64,000 nucleotides of DNA, taken from assembly GCF_003144095.1 (NCBI RefSeq), contig NZ_NSKH01000018.1, positions 1,593,780 through 1,657,779 on the forward strand. The letters are read 5' to 3'. The translations under genes and the position numbers were made by a program. Below the pieces are notes generated by a model. The model was not told the origin of the DNA and made no database searches. It worked only from the letters and a program-made list of their open reading frames with translations. This document shows, one piece after another, positions 1-7,706 of this stretch. Source of the stretch: Streptomyces sp. ICBB 8177 (GTDB taxonomy: Bacteria > Actinomycetota > Actinomycetes > Streptomycetales > Streptomycetaceae). Positions within the stretch are counted from its first letter, which is position 1; every line of letters starts with the position of its first letter.

Positions 1-591
1 GGCACGCCCGCCGCCCGGATCAGCGCGAGCAGCGTCGCCGACACCGCCTCGGGCCCCGCGTCCGCGCCCACCGCCGTGCCCTCCGTGCCGCGCCGGACCG
101 CCGAGGGGCGCACCACGCCGCCGCCGTGGCCGGTGCCCGCCGATCCGGCGGCTCGGGTGGCCGCGGCCGGGCTGCCGATGATGGGCGCCGAGGGCCAGGT
201 GATGCACATCCACGCCCACCTCGACGTGCTGGTGGACGGCAAGCCCGTCGTGGTGCCCGCACTCATCGGCATCGACGAGCAGGCGCAGCGCATCAGCCCA
301 CTGCACACCCACGACACCTCCGGGGTGATCCACATCGAGTCCCCGGTCAAGGCGGTCTTCACTCTGGGCCAGTTCATGACCGAGTGGGACGTCGCGCTGG
401 ACGCCGGGCGGCTCGGCGGCCTGACGGCCGGTCACGGCGACACCCTGCGCGCGTACGTGGACGGACACGCGGTCAAGGGCGACCCCGCCGCGCTCACCCT
501 CCACGCGCACGACGAGATCGCCCTTGTCTACGGACCGGCCGGCGCGCCGGTCGAGGTCCCCGGCTCCTACAAGTGGCCGCAGGGACTGTGA
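1..591 (+). CDS. hypothetical protein, 5'-truncated by window edge
   Basis: The frame is open from base 1 to the TGA at 589-591, so the gene probably begins upstream; the first in-window start candidate is GTG at 76. The visible part has 196 codons. The first 40 residues are Ala/Pro-rich. After that comes a compact domain with many histidines: HIHAHLD near the middle and LHTHD about 35 residues later, followed by a segment ending in GSYKWPQGL. The spaced histidines could bind metal, but I do not recognise a catalytic family. It is transcribed towards the convergent ectD gene 32 bp away. The reading frame is well supported by third-position GC; the function is unknown. Confidence 0.7.
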   Translation, partial: GTPAARISASSVADTASGPASAPTAVPSVPRRTAEGRTTPPPWPVPADPAARVAAAGLPMMGAEGQVMHIHAHLDVLVDGKPVVVPALIGIDEQAQRISPLHTHDTSGVIHIESPVKAVFTLGQFMTEWDVALDAGRLGGLTAGHGDTLRAYVDGHAVKGDPAALTLHAHDEIALVYGPAGAPVEVPGSYKWPQGL

Positions 592-623
592 CGTCCCCGA
601 CCGGCACAGGAGCGGGGTGACCC

Positions 624-1529
624 TCAGCTCACCGGTGTGAAGTCCCGGGCCCCGATGAACTCGGGGCGCCGGGCCGGGGCCGCGAACGGCTCCACCGCGG
701 TGTTCTCCACGCTGTTGAACACGATGAAGACGTTGCTGCGCGGGAACGGGGTGATGTTGTCCCCGCTGCCGTGCATGCAGTTGCAGTCGAACCAGGTGGC
801 CGAACCGGGCTTGCCGGTGAACAGCTTGATGCCGTGCTTTTCGGCCATCTCGGTCAGCGCCGCGTCGGACGGCGTGCCCGCGTCCTGCATCTGCAGCGAG
901 CGCTTGTAGTTGTCCTTGGGCGTCACGCCCGCGCAGCCCAGGAACGTCCGGTGCGACCCCGGCATGATCATCAGGCCGCCGTTGGTGTCGTGGTTCTCGG
1001 TGAGCGCGATCGACACCGACACCGTGCGCATCCGGGGCAGGCCGTCCTCGGCGTGCCAGGTCTCGAAGTCGGAGTGCCAGTAGAAGCCGCTGGCGCCGAA
1101 GCCGGGCTTGACGTTGATGCGGCTCTGGTGCACGTAGACGTCGGAGCCCAGGATCTGCCGGGCGCGCTCCACCACCCGCGGGTCACGCACGAGTTCGGCG
1201 AAGACGTCGCTGATGCGGTGCACCTCGAAGACCGACCGCACGTCCTTGGACTTCGGCTCGATGATCGCGCGCTCGTCCGCCCGCACGGCCGGGTCGGCGA
1301 CCAGCCGGTCGAGTTCGGCGCGGTAGCGGTCCACCTCCTGCGGCGTGATCAGCTGGTCCACCGCCAGGAAGCCGTCGCGGTCGAAGTCGCGCAGCCCGGA
1401 CGGCTGGATCGGGCCGGGGGCGCCGGGCCTGGACCACACCACCGGGTCCTGGCGGGGCGTGGTCACCTCTGCGGTGCCGCGGGTCGGGTACAGGTCGGTG
1501 GTCTCGGGGGGCTTCGTCGCCGTGGTCAT
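624..1529 (-). CDS. ectD: ectoine hydroxylase
   Basis: This Fe(II)/2-oxoglutarate-dependent dioxygenase hydroxylates ectoine to 5-hydroxyectoine in the cytoplasm. The 301-residue length is normal for EctD. The family signature around residues 149-165 contains the facial triad start, H152 and D154 (WHSDFETWH), and the distal histidine is H253 in CMHGSGDN. The double-stranded beta-helix core covers roughly residues 50-270. It is the last gene of ectABCD and starts 3 bp after the ectC stop, so translation is probably coupled. Its presence means the strain should make hydroxyectoine as well as ectoine. Confidence 0.97.
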   Translation of the reverse strand: MTTATKPPETTDLYPTRGTAEVTTPRQDPVVWSRPGAPGPIQPSGLRDFDRDGFLAVDQLITPQEVDRYRAELDRLVADPAVRADERAIIEPKSKDVRSVFEVHRISDVFAELVRDPRVVERARQILGSDVYVHQSRINVKPGFGASGFYWHSDFETWHAEDGLPRMRTVSVSIALTENHDTNGGLMIMPGSHRTFLGCAGVTPKDNYKRSLQMQDAGTPSDAALTEMAEKHGIKLFTGKPGSATWFDCNCMHGSGDNITPFPRSNVFIVFNSVENTAVEPFAAPARRPEFIGARDFTPVS

Positions 1530-1532
1530 CTG

Positions 1533-1931
1533 TCAGGCCTCCTCGGTCAGCAGCGGATAGACGCCGTTCTCGTCGTGCTCCTCCCGTCCGGTGACCGGGG
1601 GGTTGAACACGCACACGCAGCGGAAGTCGGTCTTGGGTCGCATGGTGTGCCGCTCGTGGCCGTTGAGCAGGTACATCGTGCCCGGGGAGATCCAGTGGGT
1701 CTCGCCGGTCTCCTCGTCGGTCAGCTCGGCCTCGCCCTCGACGCACAGGACGGCCTCGATGTGGTTGGCGTACCACATCGACGTCTCCGTGCCCGCGTAC
1801 ATCACGGTCTCGTGGAGGGAGAAGCCGACGCCTTCCTTGGCCAGCACGATGCGCTTGCTCTCCCAGGTCCCCGACGCGGCCTTGATGTGCCGGTCGGTGC
1901 CCTCGATGTCGTTCAGCGATCGGACGATCAC
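1533..1931 (-). CDS. ectC: ectoine synthase
   Basis: EctC cyclises N-gamma-acetyl-L-2,4-diaminobutyrate to ectoine with loss of water. The 132-residue single-domain cupin has the usual length. E59, Y87 and H95 align by position with the metal ligands known for the family, and [12 protein letters not shown] is the conserved cupin strand pair. It lies 55 bp after ectB and directly before ectD. The start is ATG at 1931, with a GAAAGG-type ribosome site just upstream on the minus strand. Confidence 0.97.
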   Translation of the reverse strand: MIVRSLNDIEGTDRHIKAASGTWESKRIVLAKEGVGFSLHETVMYAGTETSMWYANHIEAVLCVEGEAELTDEETGETHWISPGTMYLLNGHERHTMRPKTDFRCVCVFNPPVTGREEHDENGVYPLLTEEA

Positions 1932-1986
1932 GTGGGTGGTGCCTTTCTGTGATGCGTGAGCGCGGCTGCGGACAGCGGCGCGGGGG

Positions 1987-3255
1987 TCAGGCGGTCTCGC
2001 GGACGGCGCGGGCCAGGGTGCGCAGGCCCTCGTCCAGCTCCTCGGGGGAGATGGTCAGGGCGGGCAGCAGCTTGACGACCTCGCTCTCCGGGCCCGAGGT
2101 CTCGATGAGCAGGCCGAGTTCGAAGGCGCGGGCGCACACCCGCGAGGCGCGGGACTTGTCGGCGAACTCCAGGCCCCACACCAGTCCGCGCCCGCGGAAG
2201 TCCAGCCCGGTGTCCTGGTGTTCGCGCGCGATGTCGCGCAGCGCGGACTCGACCTGGTCGCCGCGCGAGAGCGTCTGCTTCTCCATCTGCCCGTCCGCCC
2301 AGTAGGTGTCCAGGGCGGCGGTCGCGGTGACGAAGGACGGGTTGTGGCCGCGGAAGGTGCCGTTGTGCTCGCCGGGCTCCCACACGTCCAGCTCCGGCTT
2401 GAACAGCGTCAGCGACATCGGCATCCCGTAGCCGCCGATGGACTTCGAGAGCGTGACGATGTCCGGGGAGATGCCCGCCTCCTCGAAGGAGAAGAACGGT
2501 CCGGTGCGCCCGCAGCCCATCTGGATGTCGTCGACGATCAGCAGCATGTCGCGGCGCTTGCACAACTCGGCCAGCCCGCGCAGCCATTCGGGACGCGCGA
2601 CGTTGATGCCGCCCTCGCCCTGGATGGTCTCCACGATCACGGCGGCGGGCTGGTTGAGCCCGGAGCCGGAGTCCTCCAGCAGGCGCTCGAACCACAGGAA
2701 GTCCGGGACCTGGCCGTCGAGGTAGTGGTCGAAGGGCATCGGAGTGCCGTGCACCAGCGGGATGCCGGCGCCGGCCCGCTTGAAGGCGTTGCCGGTGACG
2801 GCGAGCGAGCCGAGCGACATGCCGTGGAAGGCGTTGGTGAAGGACACGATCGCCTCGCGGCCCTTGACCTTGCGGGCCAGCTTGAGGGCGGCCTCCACCG
2901 CGTTGGTGCCGGTCGGGCCGGGGAACATCACCTTGTAGTCCAGGTCGCGCGGGCGCAGCACGACGTCCTGGAAGGTGCTGAGGAAGGCGCGTTTGGCCGT
3001 GGTCGACATGTCCAGGCCGTGCACCACGCCGTCGCGTTCCAGGTAGTCCAGGAGCGCCCGTTTGAGCACCGGGTTGTTGTGGCCGTAGTTGAGTGCTCCG
3101 GCACCGGCGAAGAAGTCGAGGTAGGCGTGGCCGTCCTCGTCGTGCATCCAGCTGCCCTGCGCGCGGTCGAACACGGCGGGCCAGCCGCGGCAGTAGCTGC
3201 GGACCTCGGACTCCAGGGACTCGAAGACGCTCAGTTCGGGCGGGGTGATGGTCAC
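1987..3255 (-). CDS. ectB: diaminobutyrate--2-oxoglutarate transaminase
   Basis: This class III PLP aminotransferase converts L-aspartate semialdehyde and glutamate to L-2,4-diaminobutyrate, the first step of ectoine synthesis. The 422 residues are the usual length. The PLP-anchoring lysine is K271 in LSKSIGG, and the cofactor aspartate lies in [12 protein letters not shown] (D242/D243). [16 protein letters not shown] at 113-128 is the phosphate-binding region. It sits second in the operon, 58 bp after ectA. Confidence 0.97.
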   Translation of the reverse strand: MTITPPELSVFESLESEVRSYCRGWPAVFDRAQGSWMHDEDGHAYLDFFAGAGALNYGHNNPVLKRALLDYLERDGVVHGLDMSTTAKRAFLSTFQDVVLRPRDLDYKVMFPGPTGTNAVEAALKLARKVKGREAIVSFTNAFHGMSLGSLAVTGNAFKRAGAGIPLVHGTPMPFDHYLDGQVPDFLWFERLLEDSGSGLNQPAAVIVETIQGEGGINVARPEWLRGLAELCKRRDMLLIVDDIQMGCGRTGPFFSFEEAGISPDIVTLSKSIGGYGMPMSLTLFKPELDVWEPGEHNGTFRGHNPSFVTATAALDTYWADGQMEKQTLSRGDQVESALRDIAREHQDTGLDFRGRGLVWGLEFADKSRASRVCARAFELGLLIETSGPESEVVKLLPALTISPEELDEGLRTLARAVRETA

Positions 3256-3313
3256 CGTGGGGCTCCTTGTCGGGAGAGGTGGGGGGAGAGCGGATCGTCG
3301 GCGGCGGTTCGCG

Positions 3314-3832
3314 TCAGCCGAGCGGGCCGATGCGGTACAGCACCTCGGGGTCGTGTCCGTCGGGGAACTGCACGCCGTGGAAGAGCACCTCGCGCTCCAC
3401 GGTGGCCCCGTGCCGTTCCCCGTACGAGGTGAACAGCCGGTTGGAGGCGTCGTTGTCCGGAGTGATCGTGGTCTCGACGTGGCGTATGCCCTGGGCGGTC
3501 ACCCGTTCGGTCAGCTCGTCGAGCATCGAGGCGGCCAGCCCGCGGCCGCGGTAGGCGTCGTCCACCGCCACCTGCCAGACGACCAGCGTCTCGGGCCGCT
3601 CGGGGCGCACGTACCCGGTGACGAAGCCCACCGGGGTGCCGTCGTCCGCGCGGGCCACGACCGAGGTGCGGGCGAAGTCCCGGCACCACAGCAGGTAGCT
3701 GTACGAGGAGTTCAGGTCGAGGGCCTTGGAGTCACGGGCTATACGCCACAGGGCGGCTCCGTCGTCCACCGTAGGGGTGTCCAGACGGCAATCGGTCGAT
3801 CGTCGTGAATTCGCGGCTTGTGCGGCGGTCAT
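3314..3832 (-). CDS. ectA: L-2,4-diaminobutyrate N-acetyltransferase
   Basis: EctA acetylates diaminobutyrate with acetyl-CoA, the second step of ectoine synthesis. It is a 172-residue GNAT protein with the acetyl-CoA loop YRGRGLA at 94-100. It is first in the operon. No Shine-Dalgarno is visible before the ATG at 3832; instead a -10-like TAAATT lies eight bases upstream on the minus strand, so the message may be leaderless. The N-terminal 20 residues (Arg/Thr-rich) are longer than the catalytic domain needs, as is common in streptomycete EctA. Confidence 0.96.
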   Translation of the reverse strand: MTAAQAANSRRSTDCRLDTPTVDDGAALWRIARDSKALDLNSSYSYLLWCRDFARTSVVARADDGTPVGFVTGYVRPERPETLVVWQVAVDDAYRGRGLAASMLDELTERVTAQGIRHVETTITPDNDASNRLFTSYGERHGATVEREVLFHGVQFPDGHDPEVLYRIGPLG

Positions 3833-4244
3833 GGCAATTGAATTTACCGATATCGAATGCCTGATGCATCGCCGGAGGGGGTTCCGCTGAAGCTGAAGAT
3901 GTGTTATCGCGCGCGTGCGCAGGAAGTCCGGATGCGCAACTTATGGCGTTTTGCCTGGATAGAACCGGTGCAAAACGGACTAGGTGTGGACTCGGTCACA
4001 CCTTCGTAACGGATCTGAGATCTCCCTGACTCGCCTCGCGAGACCGTTCGGGGAGGTTCGGAAGACTTTGCGTTTAAGGCCGGGTCGGCTGGGCAGAAGA
4101 GGGCGGGCGAATGCTGTCCCGGTAATTCTGTGGAGAATGTGAGTGCAAGCGTAACGCGTTTATCTTTCAATTGGCTTTCCCGGGTTTGCGCGCCCGTGCA
4201 GGGGGCAGGCAGGGCGGATCGCCGCCCCTCGTAGAGTCACGTCC
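3833..4244. promoter_or_regulatory. ectA / amidohydrolase divergent intergenic region
   Basis: This 412-bp spacer is clearly richer in A+T than its surroundings and holds no convincing gene. Visible structure: an inverted repeat AGGTGTG (3982-3988) / CACACCT (3997-4003) with an 8-nt loop, and the 11-bp palindrome GATCTGAGATC (4012-4022). The ectA promoter must lie here, possibly abutting the start codon (TAAATT eight bases before the ATG). On the plus strand a -10 box TAGAGT (4232-4237) is seven bases from the ATG of the amidohydrolase. Osmotic control of ect is expected, but no site for a named regulator is recognisable. Confidence 0.6.
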
Positions 4245-5336
4245 ATGACGGATGTCTCGGTGCTGCGCTTCAACGGGAGGGTCCTGGCCGGACCCGACGA
4301 CGTACGCGACGGGTTGTGGGTGGTCGACGGGCGGGTGACGTACGAGCGTCCCGCGTCGGCCGCCGACGCGCCGGCCCTGACCGGGTGGGCGCTGCCGGGC
4401 CTGGTGGACGCCCACTGCCACGTCGGCCTCGACGCCCACGGCGCGGTCGACGAGGCGACCAGCGAGAAGCAGGCGCTGGCCGACCGCTCGGCGGGCGCGC
4501 TGCTGCTGCGCGACGCCGGATCGCCCGCCGACACCCGCTGGATCGACGAGCGCGAGGACCTGCCGCGGATCATCAGGGCGGGCCGCCACATCGCCAGGAC
4601 CCGCCGCTACATCCGCAACTACGCCCACGAGATCGAGCCCGGCGACCTGGCCGCCTACGTGCGCCGCGAGGCCCGGCGGGGCGACGGCTGGGTCAAGCTG
4701 GTCGGCGACTGGATCGACCGCCAGGCAGGCGACCTGACCCCCTGCTGGCCGCGCTGGGCGATCGACGAGGCGATCGCCGCCGCGCACGAGGAGGGCGCCC
4801 GGGTCACCGCGCACTGCTTCGCGGAGGACTCGCTGGCCGACCTGGTGGAGGCGGGCATCGACTGCGTCGAGCACGCGACCGGCCTGACCGAGGAGACCAT
4901 CCCGCTGTTCGCGGAGCGCGGCGTCGCCATCGTGCCGACCCTGGTCAACATCGCGACCTTCCCCGACCTCGCGGCGGGCGGCGAGGCGAAGTTCCCCGCC
5001 TGGTCGGCGCACATGCGGCGGCTGCACGCCCGGCGTTACGAGACCGTGCGGGCCGCGTACGACGCGGGCATCCCCGTCTTCACCGGCACCGACGCGGGAG
5101 GTTCCCTGCCGCACGGCCTGGTCGCCGACGAGGTGGCGGAGCTGGTGGCGGCGGGCATCCCCGCCCCGGACGCGCTGTCGGCCGCGACCTGGGGCGCGCG
5201 CCGCTGGCTGGGCCGCCCGCTGCTGGAGGAAGGCGACCCCGCCGACTTCGTCGTCCACGACACCGATCCGCGCGCCGACATCCGGGTCCTCGCCGCGCCC
5301 CGCGCGATCGTGCTGCGGGGGCGGGTGGTCGGCTAG
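4245..5336 (+). CDS. metal-dependent amidohydrolase
   Basis: A 363-residue member of the amidohydrolase superfamily (imidazolonepropionase/prolidase-like branch). It shows the HxH motif H57/H59 in DAHCHVG, a candidate bridging lysine K151 (WVKLVGDW), metal histidines H190 (TAHCF) and H210 (VEHATG), and the catalytic aspartate D283 (GTDAGGSLPHG). The small beta-sandwich domain is formed from both ends (about 1-50 and 320-363). The substrate cannot be read from sequence. It is transcribed alone and divergently from ectABCD. The start is probably leaderless: TAGAGT at 4232-4237, then seven bases, then ATG. Confidence 0.85.
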   Translation: MTDVSVLRFNGRVLAGPDDVRDGLWVVDGRVTYERPASAADAPALTGWALPGLVDAHCHVGLDAHGAVDEATSEKQALADRSAGALLLRDAGSPADTRWIDEREDLPRIIRAGRHIARTRRYIRNYAHEIEPGDLAAYVRREARRGDGWVKLVGDWIDRQAGDLTPCWPRWAIDEAIAAAHEEGARVTAHCFAEDSLADLVEAGIDCVEHATGLTEETIPLFAERGVAIVPTLVNIATFPDLAAGGEAKFPAWSAHMRRLHARRYETVRAAYDAGIPVFTGTDAGGSLPHGLVADEVAELVAAGIPAPDALSAATWGARRWLGRPLLEEGDPADFVVHDTDPRADIRVLAAPRAIVLRGRVVG

Positions 5337-5391
5337 CGCGGCGGCGTCCGCGCGGACGGCACCGGGCGGTGGCGTCCGGCGGGACGCAACG

Positions 5392-6147
5392 TCACTTCAC
5401 GTCGCGGAGCGCCTTCGTGTACCCCGCCAGGGCCTCGCGGGTCCACTCCTCGGTGCGCTGCCGGGTGATGCCGAAGCCGTTCAGCGTCCGGGCCGCCGGG
5501 TCCTTGTCGTTGCGCAGCAGGCCGAGGAGCAGGTGTTCGGTGCCGATGTAGTTGTGGCCCAGGTGGAGCGCCTCGCGCAGCGCCAGTTCCAGGGTCTTCT
5601 TCGCGCTGCGGCTGAAGCGCAGCCGGCCGGACTGCTTGCTGCCCGGGCCGAGCTGGGCGAGGACCGCCTCGCGCACCTCGGCCGAGGGGGCGCCGAGCGT
5701 CTCCATCGCGCGGGCCGCGAGGCCCTCGGGCTCGGCGAGCAGGCCGAGGACGAGGTGGCCGTTCTCCACGTGGCCGTGGCCGAGCCGTTCGGCCTCGGCG
5801 CGCGCCTCGCTCACCGTGTTCCGGGCACGCTGGGTGAAGCGGGTGAACAGGCCGGGAGCGCGGCCGGGGCCGCTGATGTCGTCGATCTCGTCCACCTCGC
5901 TCTCCCGGGGGACGAAGCGCTTCTGCGCGGCCTGCTTGCTCACCCCCATGTACTGGCCGATCTCGGTCCAGGAGGCGCCCGCGCGGCGCGCCTGGTCCAC
6001 GAAGTGCCCTATGAGGTGGTCGGAGACCTCGCCGAGGTGGGCGGAGGTCTCCATGGCGTCGGACAGGTGCTGGAGCGCGTCGCCGTCCGGGTGCCGGCTG
6101 AGGACGTGGTCGATGAGGTCGTCGAGTCGTACGGGCTGCTGGCTCAT
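5392..6147 (-). CDS. helix-turn-helix protein with two Clp_N repeats
   Basis: This 251-residue protein has no AAA+ module, so it is not a Clp unfoldase. Residues 58-78 (ASWTEIGQYMGVSKQAAQKRF) form a textbook helix-turn-helix. Residues about 101-165 and 178-245 are two Clp_N repeats of the kind that bind adaptors or substrates in ClpA/ClpC; the second contains LGHNYIGTEHLLLGLL. The combination suggests a DNA-binding regulator whose Clp_N part senses or recruits a partner. The gene has a leaderless-looking promoter (-10 TACGGT six bases from ATG) covered by two 17-bp palindromes, which fits autoregulation. Its neighbours are unrelated genes. The function is inferred. Confidence 0.85.
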   Translation of the reverse strand: MSQQPVRLDDLIDHVLSRHPDGDALQHLSDAMETSAHLGEVSDHLIGHFVDQARRAGASWTEIGQYMGVSKQAAQKRFVPRESEVDEIDDISGPGRAPGLFTRFTQRARNTVSEARAEAERLGHGHVENGHLVLGLLAEPEGLAARAMETLGAPSAEVREAVLAQLGPGSKQSGRLRFSRSAKKTLELALREALHLGHNYIGTEHLLLGLLRNDKDPAARTLNGFGITRQRTEEWTREALAGYTKALRDVK

Positions 6148-6195
6148 GCGTCAACCGTAGGTTGTCAAAGCCTCTATCGTCAACCGCTAATTGAC
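6148..6195 (-). promoter_or_regulatory. leaderless promoter with two 17-bp palindromic operators
   Basis: Reading the minus strand, a -35 TTGACG (6183-6178) is followed after 18 bases by a -10 TACGGT (6159-6154) and, six bases on, by the ATG at 6147. Two copies of the palindrome GTCAACCGYWRRTTGWC lie here: 6150-6166 (GTCAACC-GTA-GGTTGTC), over the -10, and 6179-6195 (GTCAACCGCTAATTGAC), over the -35. They are 29 bp apart start to start. This arrangement is typical of a repressor that blocks RNA polymerase. Confidence 0.75.
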
Positions 6196-6379
6196 GGTGT
6201 CAGGGAGGCGTGTGCGCATCTGTGGGGCGAAAGAATCGAAAACGAGGCCGGAAACCACCCTTTGGGGTGAAGTAGCGCCAGGTAGCTGTTCTGACACGAG
6301 CAGTGCGTAAATATTGCCGGGTCCCAAGGTCGTCGGCTGACGCGCTGTCCCCGCAGCGGCACCGGCGGCCCCTGTCTCC
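6196..6379. other. upstream region of the LAETG surface protein
   Basis: About 180 bp without a gene. A short hairpin CACCC-TTTG-GGGTG lies at 6256-6269, and an A+T-rich patch near 6307-6317 (TAAATATTG) could be a -10 region for the downstream plus-strand gene. I looked for the hallmarks of a c-di-AMP riboswitch, which often precedes streptomycete cell-wall genes, and did not find them. Confidence 0.35.
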
Positions 6380-7564
6380 GTGGGGGTTTTCCACTTGTAC
6401 AGCTCTGTCCTCAGCATGCCCGCGCGCCGTTCCGCAGCCGCGATCGGCGCCGCGGTCGCCCTGGCGGCGACCACCCTCACCCTGGCCCCGGGTGCCCTGG
6501 CGGCCACCCCCGACCACCACGGCGGCGCGAACGGCGGCCGGGCCACCGCCGTCGTGCTGCGCGCCGGACTGGACGTGTCGCTGCTGGGCAGGACGGCCGA
6601 CGTGCCGCTGAACGTCTCGCTCAACGACGTCCACGCCCCCGCCGACGCCTCGCAGACCGCGCTGAGCGCCCGGCTCGGCGGCGTGAACGGCGGTCGCTCC
6701 TTCGACGTGCTGCGCGCCGACGTCGCCACCTCCCGCGCCACCGCCGACGCCCACCAGGCGGAGGGCTACGTCAACCTGGTCAACGCGAAGGTGTCCCTGC
6801 CCGGCCTGCTGCCGTCGCTGGTGACCGTGCACGCCGCCACCGCCCGCGCGACCTGCGTGGCCGGGCGGCACCCGCAGGCGTCGACCGACTTCGTCGGCAC
6901 CGTCGACGTGCTGGGCAAGCCGGTCCGGATCACCGTCGGCGGCCCGACCGACGTGCGGGTGGCCGGTGTCGGCGACGTCCGCCTGAGCCTGTCCCAGAAG
7001 AGGACGACCTCGCGCACCGCGGCGGCCACCGCGCTCGACCTCAAGGTCGACATCGACCCGCTGAAGCTGGGCGTCGCCCGCATCACGGGTGATGTCACCC
7101 TCGTCCAGGCGACCTGCGAGACCCCGAACGGCGGAGGCGGCTCGTCGTCCGGCGGCGCCTCGGGCGGGAGCTCCGGCGGCGGCTCCGCCGGCGCGAGCGG
7201 CGGTTCGACCCGTGGGGCGTCCAACGGCGGTGCGAACGGCGGCGGTTCGTCCAGCGGGGCCAGTGCCGGTACGAGCGGCGGTTCGACCTCCGGCTCCACC
7301 GGCTCCTCGGGCTCCACCGGTTCCTCCGGCGGCTCGTCGTCCGGCGCCACCGGCGGCAGCGGCTCGACCGCGGGTTCCGGCTCCTCGGGCGGCTCGGGCA
7401 CCCACACCCAGACGGTCAGCGCGGCGGGCCAGAACCAGAACCTCGCCGAGACCGGTGCCGACTCCGACCTGCCCTATCTCGCGGGCGGCGCGGGCGCGCT
7501 GGTCGTGGCGGGCGGCCTCGGTGTCCTGGTGGCCCGGCGCCGCAGGTCCTCGACGGAGGGCTGA
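6380..7564 (+). CDS. LAETG-anchored surface protein (SCO1860-like)
   Basis: A secreted wall-anchored protein. From ATG 6416 it opens with a basic n-region and a hydrophobic Ala/Leu stretch ending in GALA-A, a Sec signal peptide; the GTG at 6380 gives a 12-residue longer form (394 aa). The middle holds a globular domain of about 210 residues. A Gly/Ser linker of about 90 residues (7126-7402) follows, then the sorting signal LAETG at 355-359, a hydrophobic helix and a final RRRR tail. LAxTG is the preferred substrate of streptomycete class E sortase. Neither candidate start has a clear ribosome site. The role at the cell wall is unknown. Confidence 0.85.
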   Translation: MGVFHLYSSVLSMPARRSAAAIGAAVALAATTLTLAPGALAATPDHHGGANGGRATAVVLRAGLDVSLLGRTADVPLNVSLNDVHAPADASQTALSARLGGVNGGRSFDVLRADVATSRATADAHQAEGYVNLVNAKVSLPGLLPSLVTVHAATARATCVAGRHPQASTDFVGTVDVLGKPVRITVGGPTDVRVAGVGDVRLSLSQKRTTSRTAAATALDLKVDIDPLKLGVARITGDVTLVQATCETPNGGGGSSSGGASGGSSGGGSAGASGGSTRGASNGGANGGGSSSGASAGTSGGSTSGSTGSSGSTGSSGGSSSGATGGSGSTAGSGSSGGSGTHTQTVSAAGQNQNLAETGADSDLPYLAGGAGALVVAGGLGVLVARRRRSSTEG

Positions 7565-7600
7565 CGTCAGGCGGCCCCTCGCGGGCCCGCCCCTCGATCG

Positions 7601-7668
7601 CGGCGGGCGGTGACACGTCCGGCACCGCCCGCCGCCCGGCCGCGTCGCGCCCCCGCGCCGCGGCCGGG
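7601..7668. terminator. tandem hairpin terminator, convergent genes
   Basis: A perfect 12-bp stem CGGCGGGCGGTG (7601-7612) / CACCGCCCGCCG (7623-7634) is immediately followed by a 10-bp stem CCCGGCCGCG (7635-7644) / CGCGGCCGGG (7659-7668). It lies between the surface-protein gene and the end of the corrin operon, and could stop transcription from both sides. Confidence 0.8.
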
Positions 7669-7706
7669 CCGTGCGCCCCGGCCGGCCGGAGCCTCCAGGA
7701 ACCCGG

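Noticed and set aside
3904..4170. An 88-codon open frame upstream of ectA
   Set aside because: Low third-position GC, no ribosome site and no family resemblance; the spacer is better read as regulatory.
6196..6379. A c-di-AMP riboswitch before the LAETG surface protein
   Set aside because: Expected conserved blocks were not found.
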